This document shows, in pieces, positions 47,493 through 59,449 of a DNA stretch of 64,000 nt; positions within the stretch are counted from its first letter, which is position 1; every line of letters starts with the position of its first letter. Position numbers and translations under genes: made by a program. The notes beneath the pieces are model-generated. The model made no database searches and was not told the origin of the DNA. It was given only the letters and a program-made list of their open reading frames with translations. Origin of the DNA: Sacculina carcini (Eukaryota > Arthropoda > Thecostraca > Sacculinidae); NCBI GenBank assembly GCA_916048095.2, contig OU696584.1, positions 8,607,444 to 8,671,443 of the forward strand, read 5' to 3'.

Positions 47493-48243
47493 ACTCAACA
47501 AAAAATTGTTTTAGTTCGGCGTAGAGGGATAGGACAGGAGACAGCTGCATTAATCCAGGGGGGTGACAACCCTGTTGGATTATCGCTCCCCCCTTGGTGT
47601 GGCAGTACAGGGACGGAAGAAGCAGAGGGTCCGCTTTTAATCACCTCTTACACGACACGCAGCAGGTACTGCGGCAGTATTCTTATCTCCAAAACAATAA
47701 CATCTATCATATTATGTAGCTAGTGACACAAACTGAAAATGAGCTAATCTCGTGACATTGCACCAACACATCCTCAGTTGCAAATAAACCAAACAGAACT
47801 ATTTGACACAACACTTATCTCTATGCTTCCTCAATATGTCAGTGGTTTCCAACTCCACCACACACGACCAACTAGCGTGAGGAAGAAAACACACACTTGC
47901 ATTGACCGTTGAATTCAGGGAAAATGTTGCAACACATAGAGTTTGGAATGCGATGCAATCAAGTGTGTGGTTGTCCATATTTGTTCATCCTTTTTCCTCC
48001 TATCATGAGATTATGCAGCTGTATGCTTATTGAGCAGAAAATTACCACACAGTTGAGTACATAGCTGCGGTTTTATTATTACTTCTGTGCTCCAACCAGT
48101 ACGGAGAATATAAGGAAAAATACACACACACATTGAACCACGAACATTCTCCCAGAAATACGGCGACAACACATAACACTTGTATTAGAAATGTCTTATG
48201 TATTGAGAATATATAAGACCAATATAGCAGCGATCTCCTACAT
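47493..48243. other. Unassigned sequence
   Basis: A GC-richer stretch (47510-47680) reads on the plus strand as a 77-codon frame with QGGDNPVGLSLPPWCG, but I recognise no family. The rest is AT-rich unique DNA. Confidence 0.4.
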
Positions 48244-48520
48244 CAGTGGTTCTCAACCTTGTTCCTCACTGATTCCCCACTTCTTCTTATTGAACTATCA
48301 GTCTTCATTTTCCACACAACACAGCGCTGATAAATTCAATAAAATCAGTTGTTACATCAAAGTAAATGTCATTAGAGGTCATTAGAAACAAAAATAAACT
48401 AATTTGAATTGATAAAAACACGCATAGTTGTCCTGTTCTGTCCGACCTTTAGCTTCCCACTTGACAAATCTTCCATTCCCCACCAGTGGGGAATTCCCCA
48501 CACACATGTTAAAACCACTG
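48244..48520 (-). mobile_element. hAT-type MITE family 1, copy c
   Basis: 277 bp, CAGTGGTTCTCAACCTTGTT ... TTAAAACCACTG, in reverse orientation to copy a. Flanking 8-mers no longer match well (3 of 8). Confidence 0.8.
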
Positions 48521-48847
48521 GTATATAATATATTCAAGACTGAATAAGGCTGAATTAGCACAACAGAGAAGAAATTACAGCAAAAACCACTTTGATTTAA
48601 TTATTTAGTTTCATTTAAATATTTCGACAGAGGATGTTATGACTCACACCTCACGTGCGACGCAACACGTGACATTGCTGGTATTATACAAGCACACACA
48701 TCTATTTTCACATAGACACACTATAAACACTAGCCATACGCAAAAAGCGTCTGAAATCTACTCCAGAAATACTCAAACAAACCGGCATTTATTGTAAGCG
48801 CGAACAAAACACAGAGAGAATGAGGAATTAGACAGAAGAGCCGCTAC

Positions 48848-49018
48848 CTGGAGATGGCTCAATGGAGCAAGAAGAGGGTGACGGTGGTTGCGGAGACAGG
48901 GCCACCTCAAATGGACGAAATAATCCAGTAGTATGCACGGGCGACGGTTTCACGAGCGTCTCGAAGACGGCAGGTTTCACATACGCACTGTCTACGTCAC
49001 CTCTTTGTTCCGGCGGAG
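48848..49018 (-). CDS. Candidate exon X3
   Basis: 171 nt, acceptor TCGGTAG, donor GTAGCG. Reads PPEQRGDVDSAYVKPAVFET, LVKPSPVHTTGLFRPFEVAL and SPQPPSPSSCSIEPSP. It joins candidate exon X2 in phase across a 51-bp intron. Composition is protein-like and GC-rich. It could be a 5' exon of the BAH gene or another gene; no family recognised. Confidence 0.42.
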
Positions 49019-49069
49019 CTACCGACAAAAGATACACAGACACACACACACACAACGACGCTCAAATAC

Positions 49070-49207
49070 CAACTGACTCAGTTTTCGAATGCATCAGCGT
49101 GTGGCCAACATGCGAGATTAGCTCCGCCCATTTCATGACGTAAGAGACGCCGATTGGTCTAAAAGAGTAGAATGTGAGGTAGTAGGCGTGGCTAAGCCCA
49201 ATCCGAG
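49070..49207 (-). CDS. Candidate exon X2
   Basis: 138 nt, acceptor GTGTCTCAG, donor GTATTT. Reads RIGLSHAYYLTFYSFRPIGV then SYVMKWAELISHVGHTLMHS. The downstream phase fits X3. A (TG)n tract precedes the acceptor, as at many exons of the BAH gene. No similarity recognised. Confidence 0.35.
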
Positions 49208-49285
49208 CTGAGACACGCAAAGACACACACACACACACACAGACACACACACACACTAGTGAAACCACACACTAAACAGCATACA

Positions 49286-49287
49286 CC

Positions 49288-49342
<55 letters not shown>
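49286..49342. repeat. (CA)n microsatellite
   Basis: CA tract upstream (transcript sense) of candidate exon X2. Confidence 0.93.
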
Positions 49343-49346
<4 letters not shown>

Positions 49347-49700
49347 ACTTATTGTGGAAGATTGGAACGCGAAAATACAAATCAAAAGTGATAGCTTGCT
49401 TTGAGAGAATTTTCCAGAAAGCTATGACAATGAGCAATGTATATTTATATATACTTTACATATACATTTCATATACATATTAATACCAGAAATTTGTTTG
49501 CAAATCAATGCATTTCATAACCAAATCACAAGCTGAAAATCCCCAATTTATTGAAGAAAATGTGTTGCATAATGTCATGTTTGTGAGAGTTCAAAGCATG
49601 CAGGATGCACGAAAGACATTACGTCAATGGAAAATACACGTACGTTTATGCTTATGTAGAATTAGAAATATACTCAGGCAGGAGCAGTACAAAATCTGGC

Positions 49701-50012
49701 CCAATATTACACAATATTACACAACATTACACAGTATTGCACAATATTACACAATATTACACAATATTACACAATATTACACAATATTACACAATATTAC
49801 ACAACATTGCACAATATTACACAATATTACACAATATTACACAATATTACACAATATTACACAATATTACACAATATTGCACAATAGTACACAATAGTAC
49901 ACAATATTACACAATATTACACAATATTACACAATATTACACAATATTACACAATATTACACAATATTACACAATATTACACAATATTACACAATATTAC
50001 ACAATATTACAC
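49701..50012. repeat. 10-bp minisatellite ACAATATTAC, about 31 copies
   Basis: Head-to-tail 10-mers with few variants (ATTGC, AGTAC). It gives a plus-strand frame of NITQYYTIL repeats, which is not a gene. Confidence 0.95.
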
Positions 50013-50530
50013 CCCAGACAGACAGTTCAAGTGTCACACACACATCACTGCATAATCACCGAGCCACCCCGTCATATAGACGTCACAAAACCGCAGCAGA
50101 CCAAGCCTGTACCGCTGCATGTAATCAGGAATTAACATGTCCATATGTGGATATAGCTGAAAAACGGAGCTCTTATAATACATGCACAGTCATTCGGGGC
50201 AAATGAAGATCGTTTTCGTTAACATCTACCAGCGCGTATACTAATGACGATAGAAAAACATACTAAGCACCACAAAGTGTACATTGTGTAAAGTGTACAG
50301 TGGTACATTGTGCTTCTATTGAAAGCTTTTGGGAGAAATTGTAACACACATTCATTTTTTAACGTAGAAATAGGATTCATACTCTGAAATGAGCGCAAAC
50401 GAATGTTCCAATAGTTAATCCACTAATTTCTTGTCCATAGCGATTTCAACTCTCCTAAGACGAAAATCATTTTTACCCCCAAAATGACCCAATCGCCATT
50501 TGCCCCAAATGACTATAAATGATTCCAGTC

Positions 50531-50806
50531 CAGTGGTTTCAACCTTTTTATTCTCACTGATTCCCCGCACTTCTTAATGAACCATCTCTTCTTCATTTTC
50601 CACGCAACAGCGCTGATAAATTCAATAAATTCAGTTGTTAAATCAAAGTAAATGTCAAGAGGTGATTAAAAAGAAAAATGAACGAATTTGAATTGATAAA
50701 AACACACACATAGTTGTCCTGTTCTGTCCGACCTTTAGCTTCCCACTTGACAACTCTTCCATTCCCCACCAGACAGGGGAATTTCCCATACAGATCAAGA
50801 GCCACT
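50531..50806 (-). mobile_element. hAT-type MITE family 1, copy d
   Basis: 276 bp, CAGTGGTTTCAACC ... CAAGAGCCACTG. Same body as copies a-e in reverse orientation. Flanking 8-mers agree at 4 of 8. Confidence 0.8.
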
Positions 50807-50997
50807 GGTATAGTTACTTAATAGGTTAAGGATTCTTGAAGGGCATACAAAAATATAAAAATATAAACAACGTAATAACAAAACTTTTATATTTAATACT
50901 AATTCATACAACTTCTTTAAGAGGATTAAGCAAAACTACGTTTTTCAGGAAAAATATAATATATATGTTAAACACATATTTCCTTTAAATAAAATTC

Positions 50998-51128
50998 ACA
51001 GGAACCAGTCTATCGCCTCCTAGGAACCAGACTATCACCTCCTAGAAACCAGACTATCACCTCCTAGGAACCAGACTATCACCCCCTAGGAACCTGGTTC
51101 TCACCTCCTAGGAACCAGACTCTCATCC
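50998..51128. repeat. 22-23-bp tandem repeat
   Basis: Five to six copies of TAGGAACCAGACTATCACCTCC with point changes. Confidence 0.85.
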
Positions 51129-51408
51129 CCGATTAAGAACACCTGTCCTAGTAAGTGTATGAGTGTGTGTCTGTTAGACTGGACAAATAACAGTGAGCTG
51201 TTCCAATTGCATGACAAACTCATAATTGATAAATTATTTATGATTGAGCGCCGACTAGCTGACCATCATGCACGTGAATTGCTTATTGTTGCTGCAGTTT
51301 TCGACAAAAGTTGACAAGATAAGGCGTGTGTGTTTGTGTGTGTTTGTGAGTGTTTGTGTCTACATGTTAATGTATGTATGTTTCACACACATCAACCTAT
51401 ATATATAC

Positions 51409-51683
51409 CAGTGGTTCTTAATCTATGTGGGGAATTCCCCACTGGTTATGGGAATGGAAGAGTTGTCAAGTGGGAAGTCAAAGGTCGGACAGAACAGGAC
51501 AACTATGTGTGTGTTTTTATCAATTCACATTAGTTGATTTTTGTTTCTAATGACCTCTAATGACATTTACTTTGATTTAACAACTGAATTTATTGAATTT
51601 ATCAGCGCTGTTGTGTGAAAAATGAAGAAGAGATGGCTCATTAAGAAGTGGGAAATCAGTGAGAAAAAGGTTAAGAACCACTG
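51409..51683 (+). mobile_element. hAT-type MITE family 1, copy e
   Basis: 275 bp, CAGTGGTTCTTAATC ... GTTAAGAACCACTG, flanked by ATATATAC and ATATGAAC (6 of 8). This is the best-preserved copy of the family together with copy a. Confidence 0.87.
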
Positions 51684-51761
51684 ATATGAACAATATACAG
51701 GCAAACAATACCACACACAGACACACAGACATACAGAGCATGTAGAGCAGTTAGTGAGCAC

Positions 51762-51902
51762 CTGAATCGTGGGGCCAATCAGCACAGCAGCACGTGAGCA
51801 CCGGTCGTGCAGTGCATGATGTACGAGCACAGGTGCTACTCTTGTTGTTGTTGTTGTTGTTGTTGTCGTACTGTTTGAACGACCAAATTGAGCTGATATC
51901 GA
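51762..51902 (-). CDS. Candidate exon X1
   Basis: 47 codons, phase 0 both ends, strong acceptor TTGTTTTCAG, donor CAG/GTGCTC. Reads SISAQFGRSNS, a Thr run from an (ACA)n repeat, and VAPVLVHHALHDRCSRAAVL followed by IGPTIQ. The phase does not join X2 directly, so an exon would be missing between them. No family recognised. Confidence 0.4.
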
Positions 51903-51989
51903 CTGAAAACAACACAGATAATAAAGAAATTATATTAAATATAAAATATCAATTATAAACAAACTTCACTAACCAATAACATTCACACA

Positions 51990-52022
<33 letters not shown>
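51990..52022. repeat. (CA)n microsatellite
   Basis: CA tract upstream (transcript sense) of candidate exon X1. Confidence 0.9.
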
Positions 52023-52023
<1 letters not shown>

Positions 52024-52288
52024 ATTCAGCACAATAAGTAAACAAAACATCAGATTAAAGTATAACAATTGCATATACGATGAGTCATACATGCATACAA
52101 AATACACACATATATGCATATATATATATACGTCAACGTCAATACGAGGTATATATGGCATACCAATAGATATTTTCACCAGTATAAAAATCGGACGATT
52201 TGAATAGATCGTGCAGCAATAAAGATAATATGTATTTACTAACATAAATATCTAATAAACAACACTAAGAGAAACTCCGCCGTAACAA

Positions 52289-52660
52289 AGCGCCATCTAA
52301 CGGCAATAAGTGGCATTACACTAGAAAACAAGTACATATATTTTATTAACATGACATAAAGGAATGTTTACAAAATAATTGACATTGGGAAGAATAGATA
52401 AGTGAGGAAATCTATTAATAATGATAAGAATAGCTGGGAAATGTTGAAAAGCATGAGATAAACACAAAATAACCACTAATGATTCAACTGATTAGCTTGT
52501 ATATATACTTTATTTGAAGATGTTAAAGTGTGGTCCGATGCAGCCTCTACGTAAGCTAAAGGCGAACCGAGGAAACTCACATTAAACAAAAAACAACTCA
52601 CATTACCCAGAACACAATTGGGGGCTGCGACTTTGACCACTTTTTCTTACTTCTTCTTCG
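52289..52660. repeat. Four-block non-coding unit, copy A
   Basis: Blocks in order on the plus strand: CGCCATCTAACGG (52291), TTGACATTGGGAAG (52380), GTGGTCCGATGCAGCCTCTA (about 52530), GGCTGCGACTTTGACCAC (52624). Spacers differ from the other copies. No coding frame, terminal repeat or tail recognised. Confidence 0.75.
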
Positions 52661-52689
52661 CTCGTATCATTCATACATTACGTGTTATC

Positions 52690-54120
52690 TCGAACTTTTT
52701 GTTAATCTGTTAACCTTCGGTTTATTTCCCAAACTCTGTGAGAAATAATCATAAAAACATGGAAAAAATACCCTTAATAAACGTCTATTTGTATATGCGA
52801 TATATGATTTAATAATTGAACAGTGTTTTTTTAATCCATATTTTATTTTATAGCTCTTTTAATCCGCTGCGTTTTTGTTTAAATTTTCAACTGTCACCGT
52901 ATAGTCAGCTACGTGTATGTATGTCTGTATGTGTGATCAGTGTGAATGTGTGTCAAGTTACCAATGTTGTATAACAAAAACAACAACAACAACATGTATT
53001 TGCTATATTGCATATATAACACATGCGCGACAAAACGGTTTAAAACCACGAAAGACAGAAGTGAACACCGATGACAAAGCAATTCAAACACAAGCAGAAC
53101 AAAACGCATAACAAACGCAACATGAACTAATAAACAGTAGCAATTAACCAGTAGCAATTAAACAGTAGCAATTAAACAGTAGCAATTAAACAGTAGCAAA
53201 GAGGATATGACAACGAGTGACAGGCTCCAAGGACAAATAAAAAAGTAACTGTAAGATAAACCAAAAATCTAAGGTATATTCAGACAGGCGCGCGTGGGCA
53301 TCACTGCCCAACGCGCGCCTACAAGACATTCACACCACAATCGCACTTCGAACGCGACTCCCAGCTCACACCGTGACACACGGGAGCACACACACACACA
53401 CACACACACTTGCACACATAGACCTGACGCGCACCACCACAACCAATCAGCGGCGAGCCGGTCACTCGCTCGCCGCCACGGGGCATCCACACTTGACAAA
53501 CACACACACACACAGCGACACAGCTATACACACTCTCGCACGCAATACGCAAATCTACTGTACACGATCACACATAGACACACTAACACGTTCACGCACA
53601 CACAATCTCAGTCAACGTAGACACAATCTCTCACACACTCTCTCACTGCACACGATCACACTACAGTAACCGAAAAGATAAACTTGAAAAAAGAATAAGA
53701 ATATAAGTATATAATAGAAAATGTATAATAAGTATGAAGAAATGAACAGGCGAAGAAAGAGAACGACTTGGTTGGCCATGAAAACATGCATATGCAGAAT
53801 AGCAGAATAGCAGCCCCTATAAATGCTCCAATGTTATATGAATCGTGTCAATTTTTGGGAAATTGTACCATCGTTTTCCACAGTTCTGGAAAAGGATGGA
53901 ATTTTTCTTGTATGATATAACACTGCAGCTAATGAAACATTATCACACCATATGTAGATGTTCAAATGTATAGACTTCTAGGTGTATAGATGTACAGATA
54001 TGTATAGATGTAGTAATGTAATGTATAGATATAGTAAAATAGACATAGTATATAGTGTATAGTAATGTATAGATGTCCAGGAAACGTATACGCAATGCCA
54101 AATCACCCTTGCAAACGTAA
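52690..54120. other. Unassigned region with a GC-rich island
   Basis: AT-rich except for 53280-53520, which is GC-rich. That part carries the hairpin at 53286-53320, ACCAATCAGCGGCGAGCC (an inverted CCAAT-type box is possible) and CA tracts. A promoter for a minus-strand gene such as the candidate exons to the left is conceivable. A 15-bp repeat (CAGTAGCAATTAAA) lies at 53140-53200. Confidence 0.35.
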
Positions 54121-54126
54121 AACAAT

Positions 54127-55830
54127 TGCGCCACCTGGTGACCAGATGTGGAACTACACATAATATAAGTTGCTGTTTAGTATCAATAAAAAGCGTTTAA
54201 CTGGAAATAAAAAATAGATTTAAGATTGGGAAGTGAGTACGAATGAGTAAAAATATGAATACTAACAATAAACACAATGATAATGGTGGAGACGTCAAAG
54301 AAACACAAAACTACCGCTGAGCTAAATCAGATGATAGTTGTGTCTATTCTACATTTGTTCAGCCTCATTCGTGGTCCGATGCGGTCTGTACATAAGCTTA
54401 TCGTGAAGTCACATATGACAAAACAAAGCGAAGTGTGAGTTTACTCATTACTAGGGCTGTCAAAAAAGTAACCTAAAAATCAGAAAAAAGTAACTTTATT
54501 TTCGAGAAAAAGTAACCTAAAAAAGTAACCTAAAAATAACCTGAGTTTTTATGTTATTATCACTTTTGTATCGCTTTATCACATGTTTATCACGCCTTTG
54601 CTGATTAGTGCGCTATATGAAATACACGGTTTGTTTGTTGTTTGTTTGTGAACATATAAAGTAACCTAATAACCAATAAAAAGGTAACCTAAAAATAACC
54701 TCCTCCAAAAAAAGTCAATTTCTGTTTGCAGTTCTGAAGGAAGAGAATACACCAGTCCTTCTATCATCTTTCCGAGTTGGTACTATTTTTCCATCCTCTC
54801 TCCGATCTGGCACCATTTTACATCAAACCACCATAAGTGACTTACCATAATTTCGCTAACTTCGAAAAAAGGAGTATAACCATCCAAATATAATTCCATG
54901 TGGAAGGCTAATACAAATGCGAAATACACTAATTGCAAATGTAAATATTTGTAATAATGGTCGCAATAATGTTCCAATGGAACTTTTCATCAAATAGCAC
55001 GTACTACAGCTTGTATATTAGTGTGAGTGTAAACACTGCATGTGTGAATGCCCTCGTCCTCCCATATATAGCACCCTGTGCTCACAGTCTTATAAATGTC
55101 AAATGTGGGAAAATGGCGCTCTCTCACGCCCTGAAAATCACGTGCTAATTTCTGTTCAATTAAATACGTACTGTCAAGTGCTACAGTGCATTATCTGGTA
55201 TAGAGAGCTCACACATCGTACTATACCACGCTTCAAACATCTCACGACACCCTCCAGTTCGTGGACATTTTCTAAAATGGAATTACACTATCCTGCGTAC
55301 CCGAAAACGTATAAATATCGAGTAGCACAGATATTAAGATGAATACCAATTGCTAAATCCTAACAGCAGAAACTTTGACATTTCTTGATCTTCAGACCTA
55401 ATATTCCATCTCTTTTCCTATTTTATCCTCATATATACCGTTTTGTGCCTCATATCTGCAAAAAGTCACCAAACTTCGTGGTTAACTTACCTAATAACAA
55501 GAAAAATACCAAAAGCTAGCCTGACGATAAATAAGTAACCTTAAAAGCAAAAAAGTAACCTAACGATGAAAAAGTAACTTTTGGTAACCTAATAACTTTT
55601 TCAATAATTATCGTACACAACTTTTATATGCAGTTTTAGGTAGCTTATGAAAAAGTGACCTTTAGGTGAAAAAGTAACTTTATTAACTTTTGACAGCCCT
55701 ACTCATTACGTACTTGACTAGCCTGAGGCAACTCAGCAATCCAATTCTGTGCACTGCATACAACAAAGTTGAAACTAGCAGTCCGCGACTTTGACCACAC
55801 TTTTGCCCCCGTTTTTACTATGTTTCGTAA
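54127..55830. repeat. Four-block non-coding unit, copy B (split by a hAT element)
   Basis: CGCCACCTGGTGACC (54129), AAGATTGGGAAGTG (about 54222), GTGGTCCGATGCGGTCTGTA (54371), then the hAT insertion at 54452-55701, then CCGCGACTTTGACCACACTT (55783) and TTTTTACTATGTTTCGTAAA. The last block is shared with 61391-61450. Confidence 0.75.
54452..55701. mobile_element. hAT element family 2, copy b, perfect 8-bp duplication
   Basis: 1,250 bp, ends TAGGGCTGTCAAAA / TTTTGACAGCCCTA, flanked by CTCATTAC at 54444-54451 and 55702-55709. About 90% similar by eye to copy a at 38217-39504, including AAGTAACCTAAAAA subterminal runs. Inserted in repeat copy B. Confidence 0.93.
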
Positions 55831-56457
55831 AATCTCTCTTAACCTGCCGTGATGTACACCAAAATTCAAAATTATGTTAATCTTAAAATGTCGGTTTTGT
55901 GTTTGTCATTTTTGACACATGCATGCATCTGTTATATTCCTATTATATATAATTAAAAATAATGATAATAATTAAGTAGACGTGCAGTTTTGTCTGGCCA
56001 CAAACCAAATCCAAAGCTGCATACCGCCAATTCGGCCTTGATATCCTAAACCAACTACACATAGTGGACAGATTACATCCGCGGGATGAGGCCGAATCCG
56101 CGGGATGAGGACGGCGGGGGGAGATGACTGCCTCTTTATAATTTCTTTTGGTTCTACCTTCTTCGAAGATTTCTTTTGAAGATTGTTGTGAATGCGAGAT
56201 GCGAGCTGCCGCCGACAAAACAAAAATCGACGGCGGCAGCGTTTGGCGGAAAACGGGAACGACGAAAAATCCATCGACAAACAAACAAAAAAAGTCCTCG
56301 AACAGACACAGATGACCTCAATGACCTTGAAAATGACCTCGGATGTCAACAAAACCTAGCCTATGACCTTCTTGCATCCATTTTACCCCTAATAGGATAG
56401 GATAATAGGATAATATTAATGTTTTGGCATGCGAGACGTCCAGAAAATTGAAGAAAT

Positions 56458-57575
56458 ACTAGTGGTTCAGCAATACAACCGTGTTCGGACGTGTTCGCTG
56501 TGCGGTGTGGTCTTGTATGCGCCTGTCTTTAAAAAATATCTTGTTTCAGTTTTGTTTTGTCAAATTACTAGCTATTTCGGCCTATTTAGTTTCTATTGCT
56601 GGAGGAGTTAGTGTGGTGAACGTTGTTGACCCGGCTTCGACATAGTGGTGACGACGCCTTCAGCATCAGCGGCGGAGACGTATGGAGCGGGGTCATGGTT
56701 CAGCGACATGACAGGAGAGTGCTGCAGGGGGCGACTGTGGAGCAAGGTGCCGGCTGAAGACAGTGGGGGAAGCTGTGGCCGAGGGTGCTTGTCGGCCCGC
56801 CTGCTCTGGACACATCGCTGACCTGTCGGAGGAGGCTGCTGGTGCTGGAGTGCTGGTTTAGTGAAGGCTGCCGAAGCCGGAGGATCTGGATGGAAGACAA
56901 GACGGCGCGGCCTGTGTGGACGGTGGATCACGGCCGGCTGCGACAGGGTGCTGAAGAGTACTGGTGACGGTGGGAGCACGGAGGATGCTGGGGCCGTAGA
57001 GTGTTGTACCCTGTCGCGGCGACCGGTGATGGAGAAGACGGCAGGCTGCGGCGGAGCACTGAAGAGCATGGGCGAGGCGGGAGCGTGGTGGACGCTGGGG
57101 TCTGACATGTTGTGCTTCGCCGCAGCCAAGGTGTGCGCCTGATGGAGGTCGTCGAGTGTCACTTGTTTGTTGGCGTTGTTTTTACCAGCTGTATTGCCTG
57201 ATTAGTTAGTCAGTCAGTTAGATGCGCGATGATTTATACATGGATGTGTGTGGCATTGCTAGTCGATAGAGTGCGTGTTTGCTTTCATTTCTTTGTATTC
57301 TTGAGAAACAGGGGGAGGTGTAGTAAGACGTTTTTATTGCACGTGTGTGTTATGATTGTGTGTGTATGTGCACGATGGACAGTGTTAGAATAGTTGAGTG
57401 TTATAACAGTGTGGTTCTTAGAATAGTTGCTCGTTGTTGATTGGTTGCGGTATGTTGCAATGTGTGCACGTTGCCGGGGATGATATCGCGTGAGAGAGTC
57501 GTGTTCGGACATATTGGCTGTGCGGTGTGGTGTTATGTGGTGTTATGTGCCACACGCGCCTGTCTATTAATATAT
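56458..57575. mobile_element. 1.1-kb LTR-like insertion in a paralogous unit
   Basis: Comparison with 61870-61960 shows an empty site: GAGACGTCCA...GAAGAAATAC is followed there directly by the GTATGTGT...TACATATTGG part that here resumes near 57580. The extra DNA has direct repeats near its ends: TGTTCGGACGTGTTCGCTGT (56481) and TGTTCGGACATATTGGCTGT (57501), each followed by GCGGTGTGG and CGCGCCTGTCT...ATATCTT. This is compatible with short LTRs. The interior has a Pro/Ser/His-rich minus frame of 184 codons, with no recognised gag or pol domain. Confidence 0.5.
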
Positions 57576-57654
57576 CTTGTGTGTATGTGTGTGTTATCTT
57601 ATATTATGTGTTTATGTTCACTTATACATATTGGGTAAAAATTTAGCAGATTAT

Positions 57655-58250
57655 AATTAGGTAAGTATTTAAGAATGTAAACTTATAAATATAAATAAAT
57701 ACGGTTGTTTCTTGGGACGCGACGTCCCCAGAAACAGCCGTATTCATGTCCTAGCGCCATCTAGTGACAAAAAATGACACTACATAAACAAGAAAACTTA
57801 ATCCTAATACGTTATAGCGAAATAAAAGTTTAACAATTGACATTGGAAAGTGCGTAAAAATGAGAAAAAACATAAATACTGCCAATAAATACAATAATAA
57901 TGTTGAAACACGTCAAAGAAACACAAAATTAGCACTAAATAAATTCCACTGAAAGTTGTGTCTATTCCATGTTCATTGGCGATTGTTCGTGGTCCGATGC
58001 GGCCTGCACATAAGCTAACAGTGAAGTCAAACATGACAGAACCAAGCGAAATGTGTGGGGCAACTCACCAAGAATACAGAGTCTGGGGCAACTCAGCAGA
58101 GAAACAATGAAACAAGGAAACTTGAAGTTGAACAGAAACCTGGGGAAACTCAGCGTGAAAATGCAGGCTGCGACTTTGACCACACTTTTGATCTTTGAAT
58201 TGGTGAATATTTTGCCCTTCCACTTTAGATTTTGCACAAACTTGCACAGA
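57655..58250. repeat. Four-block non-coding unit, copy C
   Basis: CGCCATCTAGTGA (57755), TTGACATTGGAAAGTG (57837), GTGGTCCGATGCGGCCTGCA (57989), GGCTGCGACTTTGACCACAC (58167). Nearly identical to copy D over about 550 bp, including TTTCTTGGGACGCGACGTCC. C and D are therefore a recent duplication. Confidence 0.85.
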
Positions 58251-58944
58251 TGCAAGAGTGAAAATGCCAGACACATGAAACCAACATCGTAAGATTGAGG
58301 TAATTTTGAATTTCGGTGTACATTACGAACTTGAGGATAAGAGAGATTTTACGACACGAATTTGTGACGTCACAGCGTTCGGCCAACGTCGGTGCAGTGT
58401 TAGTTGATATTATGCGTACGCCGGTGCATTATTTTCACAAATACTCCAAGTTTTAGATGAAACCTTGCATTCAGAAGCTGTATAATGCCTAACAATTCTT
58501 CCTACGACCTAATACAAACAAACAAATACAAACAAAACTTAGGAGGTTTACGATCATGTATTGTACCAAGCGTGAGAATTAACAACAAGAAAACGATCAA
58601 ATATAGAAGCCAATATGACATGTTTCATTAATTACTTGCCACAGTGAATTCAGACACGGGTACGCTATTTAATTCATCATTCACAACATGCTGCAGCCCA
58701 TCAACATGTCGACAAAAACGTGTTTACACACTTCACGAATACAACATTGCCGAATACAAAGCCAATAACTGAGCACAAATTCAAGCATTGACAAACGCAC
58801 AACAATAAATGTGATGGTTAATGATGCTCAAATGTCATATAGAACAGCGGTCCGAAACATGCGCTAATTATCCGCTGATAGATATTGTAAGTGTGTTTGT
58901 AAGTGTTGATTTGTCAATTGTACGTGTTGCTAAGTGGGGAACTA

Positions 58945-59218
58945 AAGGTTAAAGGTTAAATGCCTAAGTGGCAGCTGCTACACGTGAAGAAGCCGAAGCT
59001 TATAAACACACAGGTGTGCCCCGTGCAGCTCGCTGCCACCGCAGAACCGACCCTCTCCACGCTATGGCGCCACAAGGACGTAAGACGTATTAGAGAGGGC
59101 CACCTCCCCAGAATGCATGACACAACTCATGACTGATATCTGGTACCATCATTTTCTGCTGGGTGGACAGGGGCTGTGGGATTGTAGAATTCGCCCAATG
59201 AAATTCTCCTTCACCGGG
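58945..59218 (-). repeat. SINE copy 2, tRNA head missing
   Basis: Reverse complement of 4312-4575 with about 85-90% identity by eye, including GGTTAAAGGTTAAATGCC (tail), AAGCTTATAAACACACAGG, GGAACGACC-type body and TTCTCCTTCACCGGG. It stops where the tRNA-like head would begin and abuts a MITE fragment. Confidence 0.8.
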
Positions 59219-59219
59219 T

Positions 59220-59345
59220 AAGGTCGGATAGAAGGACAAATGCGTGTTTTTATCAATCCGAACTCTTTCATTTTCGCTTATATCGACTTCCTGACATTAA
59301 ATTTGTTCGAACCACTGGATTCATAAGATTTCTCAGCGGTGCCAA
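59220..59345 (+). mobile_element. hAT MITE family 1 fragment
   Basis: GGTCGGATAGAAGGACAAATG, TGTTTTTATCAATCCGAACT and TCTCAGCGGTGCC are diverged forms of the internal part of copies a-e. Confidence 0.55.
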
Positions 59346-59449
59346 GAAATCAATGAACAAACACGCTTTCACATGGGAATATTGAATAATCGATCTTAAA
59401 GCAAATCCATGAGCAATATTCATCCTATTTCAACGATAATGACACGCGC

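Noticed and set aside
47023..50012. CRISPR-like regular arrays
   Set aside because: Units of 10-11 bp without unique spacers in a eukaryotic genome; simple minisatellites.
53319..53552. Minus exon reading WMPRGGERVTGSPLIGCGG with donor CAG/GTCTAT
   Set aside because: No clear acceptor and no similarity; promoter-like GC-rich sequence is as likely.
54957..55342. Short frames shared by both family 2 hAT copies (for example around 38711-38950)
   Set aside because: Shared because the elements are homologous; the two copies differ by frame-breaking indels, and no transposase motif is present.
56608..57162. 184-codon Pro/Ser/His-rich frame as a host gene
   Set aside because: Lies within the putative insertion and has no splice or family support.
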